Source: Anastrepha obliqua (lineage: Eukaryota > Arthropoda > Insecta > Diptera > Tephritidae). Taken from it: a DNA stretch of 64,000 nt. A program made the position numbers and the translations under genes. Location: positions 121,365,879 through 121,429,878 of the forward strand of contig NC_072896.1 in NCBI RefSeq assembly GCF_027943255.1. Direction: 5' to 3'. The notes beneath the pieces are model-generated. The model did not search any database. It saw only the letters and a list, made by a program, of their open reading frames with translations, and was not told the origin of the DNA. This document shows, piece after piece, positions 1 through 10,033 of the stretch (position 1 is the stretch's first letter; the number at the start of each line of letters is the position of its first letter).

Positions 1-209
1 GCTGTACGAGCATGCACTGGTGTTTTCACATCTCCCACAAACCCGGTTTGCTCAAACTTTTCCACAATTTTTCCGATTGTACGCGCATTTGGGCGCTTAA
101 ATTTACCGAAAAAATCACGAAGTGCGCGATGTGCATTTTGATTTGAACGCCCGTTTTCATAATAAGCCTGAATAACTTGAACGCGTTGCTCGATTGCCTA
201 TTTTTCAAT
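1..209 (-). pseudogene. rosa-like transposase, N-terminal DNA-binding region, inactive
   Basis: Read on the minus strand from 209 down to 1, the frame gives IEQRVQVIQAYYENGRSNQN, then ALRDFFG and RTIGKIVEKFEQTG. This is the helix-turn-helix region of transposases that elsewhere in the window carry the FQQDGATCHT catalytic motif. The start codon has changed (ATG in the copy at 52288-52290 is ATT here, 207-209) and a TAG stop lies four codons later (198-200). The longer open frame at 26-265 is another frame and is not the product. The gene runs off the left edge, so the catalytic domain cannot be assessed. Confidence 0.75.
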
Positions 210-319
210 GGTTCAAACTGAATTAATCTGAGATTGAAAAATCTCAAATGAAGTGTAGAAATCAACTTGACGGTTAGGTGTGGTTTACATTCAACATCGG
301 CCCTTAAAATTCCACCACC
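1..319 (-). mobile_element. rosa-like (DD41D type) Tc1/mariner element, 5' end, cut by window edge
   Basis: The terminal stretch at 281-319 is almost identical to the end of a second copy at 52362-52400 (both contain CATCGGCCCTTAAAATT followed by ACCACC), and both lie next to a transposase N-terminus in the same orientation. A TA dinucleotide at 320-321 directly abuts the end, as expected for Tc1/mariner target duplication. Only the 5' terminal repeat, the leader and the start of the transposase are inside the window. Confidence 0.75.
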
Positions 320-321
320 TA

Positions 322-689
322 TAAAAAATTGTTTACATTCGTAAAGGGGCTATCACTGTTAACATAATACATTTATATTAGGTCGGCAATACTTACCTTT
401 CTGGAAGAGAGTTTACGAGCTTTAGTACAACAACAATGACTTGAGAATCTGATCATTGAAATGTGATGTTTAAATGGTTATGGAATAGATTTAACAGAAA
501 TATTTATTTTTGTTTTTTCTGAAAAATGTGTTTTAATTTTGTGCTTTTTGTTATACGTAAAATATATTCTTAGCAGAGGCAGTCACATTGAGAGTCTATC
601 GATTTATATCAAATTTTGAAATCCACGTACGAGGGTTGTTTTTTTATATTTTGCGCTCAATGATCAACAAACAGTAAAATAATATTGGA
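322..689. other. no recognised feature
   Basis: AT-rich sequence between two transposon remnants. I see no coding motif or terminal repeat in it. Confidence 0.5.
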
Positions 690-1290
690 ACGGCTGGGGA
701 GGGCGGTTGAGTATTTCGTACCGTCCCACTGCTTCTATTAAGTACAAACCTTCGAACTCTCTCCAGATTCCTCAGCGATGTCATCCTCTCCAGTGAGTTA
801 CACCAGACAATGGTTACAAGTAATAGTGGTACAGCACAGAGACTTGACCAAATTTTGCGAAAACGAGGCAACCATTTGCTTTGGGGTCACACATACTGCG
901 AATGCCGTTTTGTTTCTGGCTCATATGCATAAATTCTTGCATTTATGCCATCATCTGTTACTATGGCATAGAGGTGCTTTGAACTATCGCGGCTGAATTC
1001 ATTCCACATTTTATTGTACTACCCAAGACAATCAATTGAATGCATCCTTGTACCACTAATAAGGGGTGCTTCTATCTTTCGAGATATCAGACGACGATCT
1101 TGTGGTATCAATTTAAGTAGAGCATCGATTATTAATGGCATCACACCTGTTTTTGGACAACCTTGAAGAAATCCATCTTGCAATGATCGACGGTCTTGTT
1201 GGATTTAGATGTACCAGCGTTTCACTGTGACAAAATGTGATGCTTCAATGCCAAAAGTCGAAGTAAGTTGATCCATTCACTTCTGTCTCG
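690..1290 (-). pseudogene. decayed mariner transposase
   Basis: Minus-strand translation in pieces gives TVKRWYI (near 1240), RRSLQDGF, then IDALLKLIPQDRRLISRKIEA, SGTRMHSI, SSKHLYAIVTDDG (near 950) and IYAYEPETKRHS. These follow in order the better copy at 4110-5110 (WYGEFNRGRSSLQDEF, QDRHVTYREIE, GTSIHSI, SKHVYDIVTGDDSW, IYAYEPESKQQS). Several stops and shifts break it. The first catalytic motif (TGDES in the family) reads TDDG. Below about 860 the similarity fades, so the 3' limit is uncertain. No terminal repeats were found. Confidence 0.6.
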
Positions 1291-2335
1291 ATAATCGTCG
1301 TCGAAAATTGAAATACCATAAATCAACGCACGATAATTTTTCCGAGTTAATTCCATCGTTTGGGCGGGATGAATTTTTCAACTCACTGAGAATAGTACAG
1401 ATAAAGTTCGTAAGTGAAAATGTTAAATGAATGTAAGTTTATGGTAAAAAATACCAAACTTTTCGACGAAAATATCGTATAAAAGCTTATCACCCGTAGT
1501 GTTGCAAAGGCGCAATATATAAAAGGTAACCCTCTTATACAGATTTTATTAAATTCACATTCCATTTTGGTGATCAACGTTGACAATCACAATTCATTTA
1601 CTTTAAAATTCTCAGATACACTGGTATTTTCGTAAGCAAATCTCTTTCATCCACATTTCTATGACACTGCAGAGCAAACACATAGCAGTATGTGAGTCTG
1701 GCCAGCCAACTCTACAGAGAAAAACCTCTCACTAACTATTAAAAGTTGAGAAATTGATAAATTAAATTATGCAGTTAGGACAGAGAGACTCACTCATATA
1801 TTCAGCTGCATTAATGTGTGTTTGTGTGTGGCTACTAACGAATTTATCCGCACTTTTGTATGAAAGATGATTCTGTCTCTGTTTTGCTTCTGCAGAAAGT
1901 ATTGGGTTGAGAGCGAATGTCCAGTTATTGAATAAATTGAAGTATGCCTTGAAAAAGAAGAGAAGTGTAAGGAAAATATCAGTTTCACAAATTCCTACCC
2001 GAGGGAAGCGAGTGCACAGCTAACAGTTTTTGGGTCATCTATGAATGTCTGTGCGTGTTTTTATATTTTGTGTGCACATGCAAATATGTAACTAAAACTT
2101 TTTCAAATTGCACAGCTTTGTGTGTTTGTTTTATGTACAACTTAATTATTATTTAAATATTGTTTGTATTATTGTTTACAAAATTTCTATGGTTAATCCC
2201 TAGCCAGAAGGTGAAAGGTTTCGACTAGTTAGATTATAATAACAAACTCGATTTTAATCATTTTTAAATTTTTAATGTCCGATGCTCTGAAGCTCATATC
2301 AAATTTAATACGCCTGGGTTGACTAACTCAACTAT
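1291..2335. other. no recognised feature
   Basis: Over a kilobase of AT-rich DNA. Several short open frames occur but none carries a motif or compositional sign of coding. GT-rich patches (for example near 1816-1835) are the only notable pattern. Confidence 0.5.
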
Positions 2336-3290
2336 TTATTTATTTATTTATATCAATAGTACAAAGTAAGACTAAGGTCTTGTAATAGTACTTCAACATT
2401 AGTATATTCTCGTACAACTAGAATGATTTTAACATGAAAGTTAGGTAGGTAGGTAGGTAGGTAAGATGGCAAGAGTACCCCAGGTACGCTACAAGTAGCA
2501 CTTACGTGCCGTTTTGATACCATAAAGTGGACCACTACCTGTGAAAGTATTAAGGGAGGAGATAAGACCGTCTAAATCCATCCAGTGCTGTAGCGGAGGA
2601 GAGAAAAGGGATCTAGGCTGGAGAATTTCATCAAGTCATCCCCAAAGGGGACGCTGAGGAATCTCAAGCGCCTAGCCGCCAAAGCCGGACATCTGCAGAG
2701 AAAGTGTTCACAGTCTCTTTCTCTGTAGGATCCCCACAGCTTCTGCAATGGGGGTTGTACGGAATTCCAAGCTTCTCCGCGTGAGTGCCGATCACCCAGT
2801 GGCCAGTGATCACCGCAATGAGTTTGGAAATTGAATGGCGGGGGACTCCCATCATCACCTTAAGCGTTCTGTTTATATCGTATTGAGGCCATAGTGCTTT
2901 TGAAATGGCATACGATGAGACAGACCTCCATCTGTCTTGCGCTTTTCTTAGAAAGAAGTTGTGTAGTTTCCCTTTAACGACGGCCAAGGGGATACCGATG
3001 TCTGCGAAGAGGGCAGCTGGATTCGGTTCTGCCGCCCCCTTCCTGGCAAGCTCATCGGCAATTTCATTTCCCTCTATATTCCTGTGCCCAGGAACCCAGA
3101 TGAGGGAAATGTTTCCTGCACGTTCGAGGCGTTTAAGTTCCTCCTTACAGGAGTTCACGAGAAGAGAGCTGCAATACGGCGACGAAAGTGCCTTGATTGC
3201 AACTTGGCTATCGGAAAAAATATTAATGTCTCCCTCCCAACAGCGATCCCGAAGCATTTTGCATGCCTGCAGGAGTGCAAGTTACATGAA
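2336..3290 (-). mobile_element. RNase H-bearing non-LTR retrotransposon, 3' fragment
   Basis: A 5'-truncated copy that contains the end of an ORF2 (RNase H plus C-terminal zinc-binding region) and a 3' untranslated region. On the minus strand it ends in tandem CCTA units (plus-strand AGGT repeats at 2441-2463) and then AT repeats at 2337-2352. Short tandem repeats instead of a poly(A) tail are known for several RNase H-bearing lineages (I, R1/LOA groups). The clade is tentative. Confidence 0.7.
2570..3257 (-). pseudogene. ORF2 C-terminus: RNase H domain plus zinc-binding tail
   Basis: The minus-strand frame shows the RNase H core: FSDSQVAIKALSS (substrate Asp), then WVPGHRNIEGNEIADELAR (the conserved His-Asn-Asp end of the domain), followed by ITGHWVIGTHAEKLGI and CRSCGDPTEKET. 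At about 2714 the frame shifts by one base; in the next frame the protein resumes as EHFLCRCPALAARRLRF, completing the Cys-Cys-His-Cys cluster, and stops near 2570. The beginning of RNase H and the whole reverse transcriptase and endonuclease are missing. It is a dead fragment, as expected for a 5'-truncated insertion. Confidence 0.75.
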
Positions 3291-3477
3291 AGTTACTTAG
3301 TCTAAATTTATCCACTAGTTCATTAATAAATCAATCCAATTTATATAACTTAACTATAATAGTAAGAAGATAGGGCTTTGGTAGTAGGAAAAGAAAAGAA
3401 GAATTTAGAAAAGAAAAAACAAAAGTAGATATTAGGATATATGGAGAGAAATTAATTGCCCTAATTCAATGCAATCA
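3291..3477. other. probable 3' untranslated region of the CR1/jockey-like element, or flank
   Basis: Purine-rich on the plus strand (AGAAAAGAAAAG at about 3388). It lies directly 3' of the minus-strand reverse transcriptase remnant, but no tail or target duplication could be defined. Confidence 0.3.
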
Positions 3478-4091
3478 AACACTTCTAAAATAATTATAGA
3501 CATGTGCCCTGTACCTAGTTAAATCTGTTAAGTCCAGCCTTCACTGTGTCGGATAATGAGTTCCACACTTTAACAGCGTGAAAAATAATCTAGATGATGC
3601 TAGGTAATTAAATTTTGGAACGATGAATTTGTTGAGTTTGCGAGATCTTACTGATATCAACTTCTATGTCAGGTAGAGAGGGGACTTGAATAATGTAAGT
3701 TTGCCCATAAATATGTAATTTCTAGCCGACAAATAACTACTAAGGCAACAGCCCAGTAACTTTGTTCGCCAGGCGGATATATGATCATGTCTACCAACCC
3801 CATATACACACCGCGTGGCATTATTAAATGCCACATTAAGTTTATGGCAGGATGTAGAGTCAAGTTTGCAGTATACCACCTCAGAGTAGGTAATGAGGGG
3901 CATAATTAGCTGGAGAACTACAGGTAATTTGCGTCTAGTTTCCTCCGGCGTGAATGGTGCAGAGACTATCAGCTTACGCAATGTAGCATAAATATTCCCC
4001 ACAACCCTATTTATGTGGTCAGCACAGGTAAGTTTTGTGTTAAGAATAAACCCCAAATTTTTAACCTTATCCATAAAGGTAAGGGAACTAG
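3478..4091 (-). pseudogene. CR1/jockey-type ORF2, C-terminal part (3' half of a split element)
   Basis: Minus-strand frames read MDKVKNLGFILNTKLTCADH, HKLNVAFNNATRCVYGVGR and LLGCCLSSYLSARNYIF: the thumb and C-terminal region that follows the YADD motif in CR1/jockey-type reverse transcriptases. Past the first stop near 3664 the homology goes on in shifted frames (SRKLNKFIVPKFNYL, then THYPTQ) to about 3480. The upstream part of the same protein lies at 10034-11030. When the intervening mariner is skipped, the frame passes from KLWIGT at the far side straight into SSLTFMDKVKN here. Both halves have stops and shifts. Confidence 0.7.
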
Positions 4092-4093
4092 TG

Positions 4094-5189
4094 CGAGGGG
4101 TGCCTTTTATATTTCGGGATTAGAGAACGAAAACAAATTTTAATCATCAAAAATCACTTTATTGATTTTCAAAATATTTTCCGTGAAGATCTATACACTT
4201 TTGCATGCGTTTGAACCAATTGTCGAAGCACTTTTGCCACTCTGAATGAGGCACCTCCAAAACATGCATTTTGAATGCCGCAACCGCTTCTTCAGGTGTC
4301 GAAAAACGTTGACCTCTCAGTTTGTTTTTTTACGTACGGGAATAAAAAGAAATCATTCGGGGCCAAGTCAGGACTATACGGCGGATGACCCATTACTCGT
4401 ATTTCGATATTTTGGGTGCTCAAAAATGCAGTTGTTTGAGCCGATGTGTGAGAGCTCGCATTGTCCTGGTGAAGAGTGATCCGTCTTTGGCGATTGGTTT
4501 TCCTAATTTCTTGGAAGACAACTGGCAAACAAATGGTTGTATACCACCCAGAATTTACTGTTCTGCGTTGTTCTAGTGGTACGGTTGCGACATGTCCAGT
4601 TTTTCCGAAAAAACAGGCGACCATTTGCTTGGAAGTGCTTCGTGCGCGAACAACTTTTGTTGGATTTGGCTCATCTTGAAACACCCATACAGTCGACTGC
4701 TGTTTACTTTCGGGCTCATACGCATAAATCCATGAATCATCACCTGTCACGATGTCATAGACGTGTTTCGAAGCCCCGCGATCGTATTTTTTGAGCATTC
4801 CCTTCGACCAATCGACACGAGCCTCTTTTTGAGCGATTGACAAATTGTGAGTGATCCAACGAGAACAAATTTTTTTGACAGTCAAATGTTTATGCAATAT
4901 TGAATGAATGCTGGTCCCACTAATGCCTAAGATTGTCTCAATCTCACGATAGGTCACATGACGATCTTGCAATATCAGTTCGCGCACAGCATCAATGGTT
5001 GTCGGAACAACAACTGATTTTGGACGACATTCACGAAATTCGTCTTGGAGTGAACTACGACCACGATTGAATTCACCATACCAGTTACTGTAAACAACAC
5101 AAATAGCGCTGGTATTTCAAAACGTTCTGAGTACGTAAAAGCCAAAAAATGTCAAACTTTGCGATACAGCTGTCAGTTGCCAGATTGCA
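4094..5189 (-). mobile_element. mariner element, larger (3') part, split by a jockey-like insertion
   Basis: The terminal repeat at 4094-4110 (CGAGGGGTGCCTTTTAT) is matched base for base by its reverse complement at 10015-10031. TG at 4092-4093 and TA at 10032-10033 are the likely TA target duplication with one substitution. Between the two ends sits a jockey-like retrotransposon (5190-9981), so the mariner consists of this piece plus 9982-10031. Without the insertion the element is about 1.14 kb, somewhat shorter than the usual 1.28 kb, because the transposase N-terminus is incomplete. Confidence 0.85.
4180..5110 (-). pseudogene. mariner transposase, catalytic motifs present, frameshifted
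   Basis: From about 5110 the minus-strand frame reads WYGEFNRGRSSLQDEF, then RHVTYREIETILGISGTSIH (helix-turn-helix), VTGDDSWIYAYEPESK (first Asp), LHQDNASSHTS (second Asp) and YSPDLAPNDFFLFPYVK (third Asp). All three catalytic Asp are present. The spacing between the second and third is 36 residues, because IEIRVMG replaces the usual shorter IELMG; the family norm is 34. Near 4326 one base is missing from an A run and the frame breaks; the true C-terminus (RGQRFSTPEEAV, KCFDNWFKRMQKCIDLHG) continues in the next frame to about 4180. The N-terminal start is lost. Confidence 0.8.
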
Positions 5190-5428
5190 CACATTTGATT
5201 TTTATACTGTGCGTATCGGACGTGTTTTACTGTCGATCCGTGTTAATAAAAGTTTTCTCAACAAACTCAAAGTGCATTATTGCTAACAAGAGATAGGACT
5301 CATAGCAAACTGCATAGAAAGTGCAAAGTGCATTATCAAACTCGATAAGCAAACAAACATTTTAATTAAAAAAAAAAAAAAAAAACTAAAACCAAGCAAA
5401 GCAGCTGGCAAGATAAATAAAAATAAAT

Positions 5429-7042
5429 ATGAGTGTGTTACGTTCTCCCCCTTGGGAGAGAACAGAATCCAAAAGTGAGACGAAAGCTCTTACTCCGCAA
5501 AAAATGCCGCTACATACCAAAAACTCCTTCTCAATGCCGCGCACGAATTTAGCACAGAGCGGATCAAACGCAAACGGGACAACACAGTCAGCTCCCATTA
5601 GCTGCAACAACAATATGCGCTCTACATTATCGCCATGGAGCGCAGAGAGCATAAGTTCTCATATCAACAGTCCCGTATTCTCTGCATCATGCGTGAGCAC
5701 AACAGGTATGCCTACAACTACGACTACAAATACATCTACAACTTGTTCAATCGTCTCCTTAAATTCTACAACAACAACAACTGCATCAACACAACTACTG
5801 CTAGCGACCCATTTGTCAGCGTCTACACAATCGGCTGCACTAAAAAATCAACCTGTGGTTAAAAGAGCACGAAACTCACCCACAAAGGTCTCAACATTGA
5901 CTGCTAGTAACAAAAAAATAAAAGCAACATCAACCCTCAATCAAAGTAAACTGCCAAACTACTGGCTGAGTGGAACTTCTTCTGCAAACAAATTCGCAGC
6001 TTTAGATGTGGATGATGGAGAAGAAATTACTCAAACTGCAAACAGTGGGCAATTTAAAGATTCACTGTCACAAAATTTAAACAAAGACGAAAAAGAAAAA
6101 AATAATAAGCCACCGCCAATATATGTCCAAGGTGTAGAATGTATAAAAACATTAAAGAGTGCTTTAAATGAAATAGCAAATAACAGCTTTACTCTAAAAA
6201 TTTTAGCAAATAATGAAGTTCGCGTTCAAGCAGAAAATTTAGAAATATATAACAGATTACACCACATGCTAAAAGAAAAAGGTACAAAGCTGTATACATT
6301 TAGGCCAAAAAGTGAAAGAGGATTTAAAGTAGTCTTACGAAATATGCACCACTCTACAGACCAAGAAGAAATTAAAAAAGAACTAAACGAAAAAGGCCAC
6401 AAAGTACTTAACATTACTAATATAATACAAAGATCAACAAAAAAACCACTACCATTATTTTTCATCGAACTACAAGTAAGTGATAACAACAAAGACATTT
6501 ACAATATAAACAAGCTAATGAACTGCATAGTCATTTTTGAAGCACCTCATCATAAGCGAACCATTTCACAGTGCACGAAATGCCAGAAATATGGGCACAC
6601 AAAAAATTATTGTACAAGGGATCCAGTTTGCGTGAAATGCGCTGGTAGACATCTTACAATGGAATGCAAAAACCAAATAAAGGAAGTTAAATGCGCTTTA
6701 TGTGGAGGTAAGCATACCGCCAACTACAAAGGATGCGAAATTTATAAAGCACTTAAAGTGCAAAGATTTCCACCTCTACGTAATAAAGAACCAACATTAA
6801 ATGCAAATAAAAATAATACACCAATAACAACAGCCGTAGCAAACATAATTCCCGGAGTAAGCTATGCTGATGTAGCATCTTCTTCAAGGGAACATAAAGC
6901 AGAGCAGGAACTGATTAAAAGATCTGAAAAAAACAACGATATTGAAGAGCTTAAAGACATGGTAAAATCCCTAGTCAACCAAATGGCGAATATGATGAAT
7001 ATAATTACAATGCTTTTAAAGAATATGAATGGACAAAAGTGA
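5429..7042 (+). CDS. jockey-like ORF1 (gag-like, zinc-knuckle nucleic-acid-binding protein)
   Basis: 537 codons, intact. ORF1 products of this clade bind the element RNA and form particles with it. The N-terminal third is low-complexity Ser/Thr/Asn-rich (residues about 85-150). The C-terminal half carries three zinc knuckles: CTKCQKYGHTKNYC (about 382), CVKCAGRHLTMEC (about 401) and CALCGGKHTANYKGC (about 421). A charged, possibly helical end follows (IEELKDMVKSLVNQM). The ATG at 5429 follows the 5' leader, which includes an A run at about 5370-5386. The stop overlaps the ORF2 start by 14 bases (ATG at 7029, TGA at 7040-7042), the usual arrangement for translating ORF2 by reinitiation or frameshift. 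Confidence 0.9.
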   Translation: MSVLRSPPWERTESKSETKALTPQKMPLHTKNSFSMPRTNLAQSGSNANGTTQSAPISCNNNMRSTLSPWSAESISSHINSPVFSASCVSTTGMPTTTTTNTSTTCSIVSLNSTTTTTASTQLLLATHLSASTQSAALKNQPVVKRARNSPTKVSTLTASNKKIKATSTLNQSKLPNYWLSGTSSANKFAALDVDDGEEITQTANSGQFKDSLSQNLNKDEKEKNNKPPPIYVQGVECIKTLKSALNEIANNSFTLKILANNEVRVQAENLEIYNRLHHMLKEKGTKLYTFRPKSERGFKVVLRNMHHSTDQEEIKKELNEKGHKVLNITNIIQRSTKKPLPLFFIELQVSDNNKDIYNINKLMNCIVIFEAPHHKRTISQCTKCQKYGHTKNYCTRDPVCVKCAGRHLTMECKNQIKEVKCALCGGKHTANYKGCEIYKALKVQRFPPLRNKEPTLNANKNNTPITTAVANIIPGVSYADVASSSREHKAEQELIKRSEKNNDIEELKDMVKSLVNQMANMMNIITMLLKNMNGQK

Positions 7043-9700
7043 AAAAATTAAAATTCTAATTTGGAATGCAAATGGACTAACACAGCACTATTTAGAACTG
7101 AAACAATTTTTAGTTGAAAAAGATATTGACATAGCATTGATTGCAGAAACACACTTCACTGATAAAAGTCTTCTGAAATTTCCTAAATACAAAGTGTATG
7201 TGACAAACCACCCCGATGGAAGAGGCCACGGAGGGACTGCTATAATTATTAAATCAAGCATAATGCACAATGAAAAACTCCAATATTCGACGCCTTATCT
7301 TCAATCCACGACAGTACAAATCTATGACAAAAATGGACCAGTATCTATCTCCTCCATATACTGTCCACCTAGACACATAATAAACTCGGATGAAACAAAT
7401 ACATAAAGACGCTTAACAATAGATTTATTGCAGCTGGAGATCTCAATGCAAAACACATTGATTGGGGCTCAAGACTCACCAACAAAAAGGGGCGTATTCT
7501 TATTAACGCAATTAACAAAAACAATTGCAGATTTATAAGTACCGGAGAACCTACCTATTGGCCAACTGACGTAAAGAAAATTCCAGACTTGATCGATTTC
7601 TGCATAACCAAAAACATAAGCCATAACCAATTGACAATTCAGTCGTGCTATGAACTTTCTTCTGACCACTCGCCGATATTACTTGAATATGTAAGTCATA
7701 TAAAATCTATAGATACATCTTTTCGCATACTTCATGACAGAACCAACTGGGAAAAATTCCGCCACCATATTGACGATCAACTTATACCAAATGTGATATT
7801 AAAAACGCAACTTGACATTGAACATGCCATTATCCATTTTAATGACATAGTACTAGAAGCAGGGATCAGATCGGCACCAAAGCAAGCAAATAGAACAAAT
7901 ACACCAACAACTGACATTACTATTAAAAAGCAAATTATAGAAAAAAGAAAGTTAAGAAAAAGATGGCAAAAAACTAGATCACCTGACGACAAGAGAAAAC
8001 TAAACTTAGCTACAAAAATTCTTAAGGATACCTTAAATAAGAGAAATAACAAAGAAATCGAAAACTATTTGAAGAATCTGACTCCCTATCAAGATACAAA
8101 CTACTCTTTATGGAAATGTACTAAAAAATTAAAAACTCAAATAAAACATCAACCACCACTAAAAAAAGATGACAATTCATGGGCTGTTACAAAAGAGGAA
8201 AAAGCGAAAACATTGGCAAATTACTTCGAAAAAGTTCTATCAAATGACGAAGAAAAGAAAATCAACAACCAAAACAACTTCCACTATGATTTTACAAAAA
8301 TAACAAGGACGAATACACACGAAATAATAGCTTGCATCAAAAAAGGAATAAAACATAAAAAAGCTCCCGGATATGACATGATAACAGGAAAATCATTAGC
8401 GGAGCTACCAACCAAGGCATATGTATACTTGCGAAACGTTTTTAATGCAATGTTTCGCTTACAATACTTTCCGAAGCTCTGGAAAGTGGCAGAGATTATT
8501 GCTCTGCCAAAACCGGGTAAAGATCCAACTACCGTGTCATCATATAGACCAATAAGCTTATTACCGACAATATCTAAAATTGCTGAAAAATTACTGCATG
8601 ATCGGATAAGCCAACTTCTAGACCAAAAACGTATAATACCGGATCATCAATTTGGATTTAGAAAAAAACATTCGACTATTCAACAGATCCATAGAATTAC
8701 AAGTACAATCCAATCAGACCTTGAAAACAATCGATACTGTGCCGCAGTATTTTTGGACGTAGCTAAAGCGTTTGACAAAGTGTGGCATGAAGGCTTACTC
8801 CACAAAATAAAAAGAATGCTACCTTTTGACTACTATCTTATCATAAAAAGCTATCTAACCGACCGAAGCTTCTATATTAAATATGACAATAAATGCTCAG
8901 ATATTCATCAAATAACTGCTGGAGTTCCGCAAGGAAGCGTTCTTGGCCCTCTACTATATGTTTTATTCACCGCAGACATACCACCTCCTGACGAAACTAA
9001 TTCATCAATTGCTACGTTCGCAGACGATACAATACTATTAGCATCAGACAAAAGCTTAATTATCGCTACTGAAAAACTGCAGCGATATACAAACGCAGTT
9101 AAGGAATGGTTTGATAATTGGTGCCTAAAAATAAATGAAGACAAAACCGTGCAGGTTATATTTACTACCAAAACAAAATTTACTGCAGTTCCAATAAAAA
9201 TGAATGGCAAAGCAATTTCAATTAAACCCACTACTAAATATCTCGGAATACATTTGGACTCGAAACTAAATTGGAATCACCACATAAAGCAAAAGGTTAA
9301 ACAAATAAAAGAAAAACTTCGACAACTTCATTGGTTAGTCAGCACAAAATCCAGACTTACTATACAAAACAAGCTATTATTGTACAAAGCCATGATTAAA
9401 CCAATCTGGCTATATGGACTACAGGTGTGGGGAACGGCTAAAAAAACTCATATAGAAAAAATCCAACGACAGCAATCAAAGATTCTTCGAATTTTGACCA
9501 TGTCTGAAAGGTACACAAAAAATGATGACATCCACAGGACTTTTAATATAGCAAGAGTAGACGAAGAAATCAAAAAGATAACAACAAGGCACTTTGAAAA
9601 AATACACACACACAGTAATGCAGAAATCAACAAACTTCTTGAAAGGGAAAGAAACGGGAAAAGGCGTTTAAAGAGAACCCGACCAAGCGACCTAGTATGA
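7029..9700 (+). pseudogene. jockey-like ORF2: AP endonuclease plus reverse transcriptase, one frameshift
   Basis: About 890 codons. Endonuclease motifs: LIWNANGL, LIAETHF, GHGGTAI, SSIYCPP, AAGDLNAKHIDWGS and SSDHSPIL, so the metal and catalytic residues look intact. Reverse transcriptase motifs: KAPGYDMITG, LPKPGKDPTTVSSYRPISLL, FGFRKKHSTI, AVFLDVAKAFDKVWHEGLL, GVPQGSVLGPLLYVLF, ATFADDTILLAS (catalytic FADD near 9020), LKINEDKTVQ and YLGIHLDSKLNW. There is no RNase H domain, as in jockey. The frame starting at 7029 hits TAA at 7404-7406; from about 7400 the homology continues one base earlier (IKTLNNRFIAAGDLN), consistent with one lost base. Apart from this the reading frame is clean to 9700. 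Confidence 0.88.
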
Positions 9701-9728
9701 TAAATGCTAGAAAAACCATAAATATGTA

Positions 9729-9764
<36 letters not shown>

Positions 9765-9981
9765 ATTAAAAATAGTTGTAAAATGTAATCATGTAAAGTG
9801 AAACTTGTATTGTATTATTGTATATTATTTAATTGCTATTATTTCGTTTATTTTAATTTTATCGCTTTTTGACACTGGCCATTAAGCGATGTATATAAAT
9901 CCTGACCAAATTGTTAAACAACATACTTAATGTCAAAGGACAGATGTATAAAATAAATGGGGAAAAAACAAAAAAAAAAAA

Positions 9982-10031
9982 AGATTGCAACACCAGGGTT
10001 GTCAAATCCTGCCAAATAAAAGGCACCCCTC
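9982..10031 (-). mobile_element. mariner element, 5' terminal piece beyond the jockey-like insertion
   Basis: The short 5' end of the mariner described at 4094-5189. It consists of the second copy of the jockey-like target duplication (9982-9988), a little leader and the terminal repeat 10015-10031, followed by TA at 10032-10033. Confidence 0.8.
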
Positions 10032-10033
10032 GT

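Larger units (their letters stand above)
5190..9981 (+). mobile_element. jockey-like non-LTR retrotransposon, nearly complete
   Basis: About 4.79 kb. It has a 5' leader of 240 bp, a gag-like ORF1, an overlapping ORF2 (endonuclease plus reverse transcriptase, no RNase H), a 3' untranslated region and a terminal A-rich tail ending at 9981. GATTGCA occurs directly before the element (5183-5189) and directly after the tail (9982-9988), a 7-bp target duplication. The only clear lesion seen is a one-base frameshift in ORF2 at about 7400. An internal A run of about 34 bases (9730-9763) lies in the 3' untranslated region. It is inserted in the mariner that is itself inserted in a CR1/jockey-type element, so it is the youngest layer here. 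Confidence 0.88.

Noticed and set aside
2664..3305. Plus-strand frames at 2905-3305
   Set aside because: They are antisense shadows of the RNase H frame on the minus strand.
4246..4794. Plus-strand frames of 63-85 codons
   Set aside because: Antisense shadows of the mariner transposase.
6226..9633. Minus-strand frames inside the jockey-like element
   Set aside because: Antisense shadows of ORF1 and ORF2.
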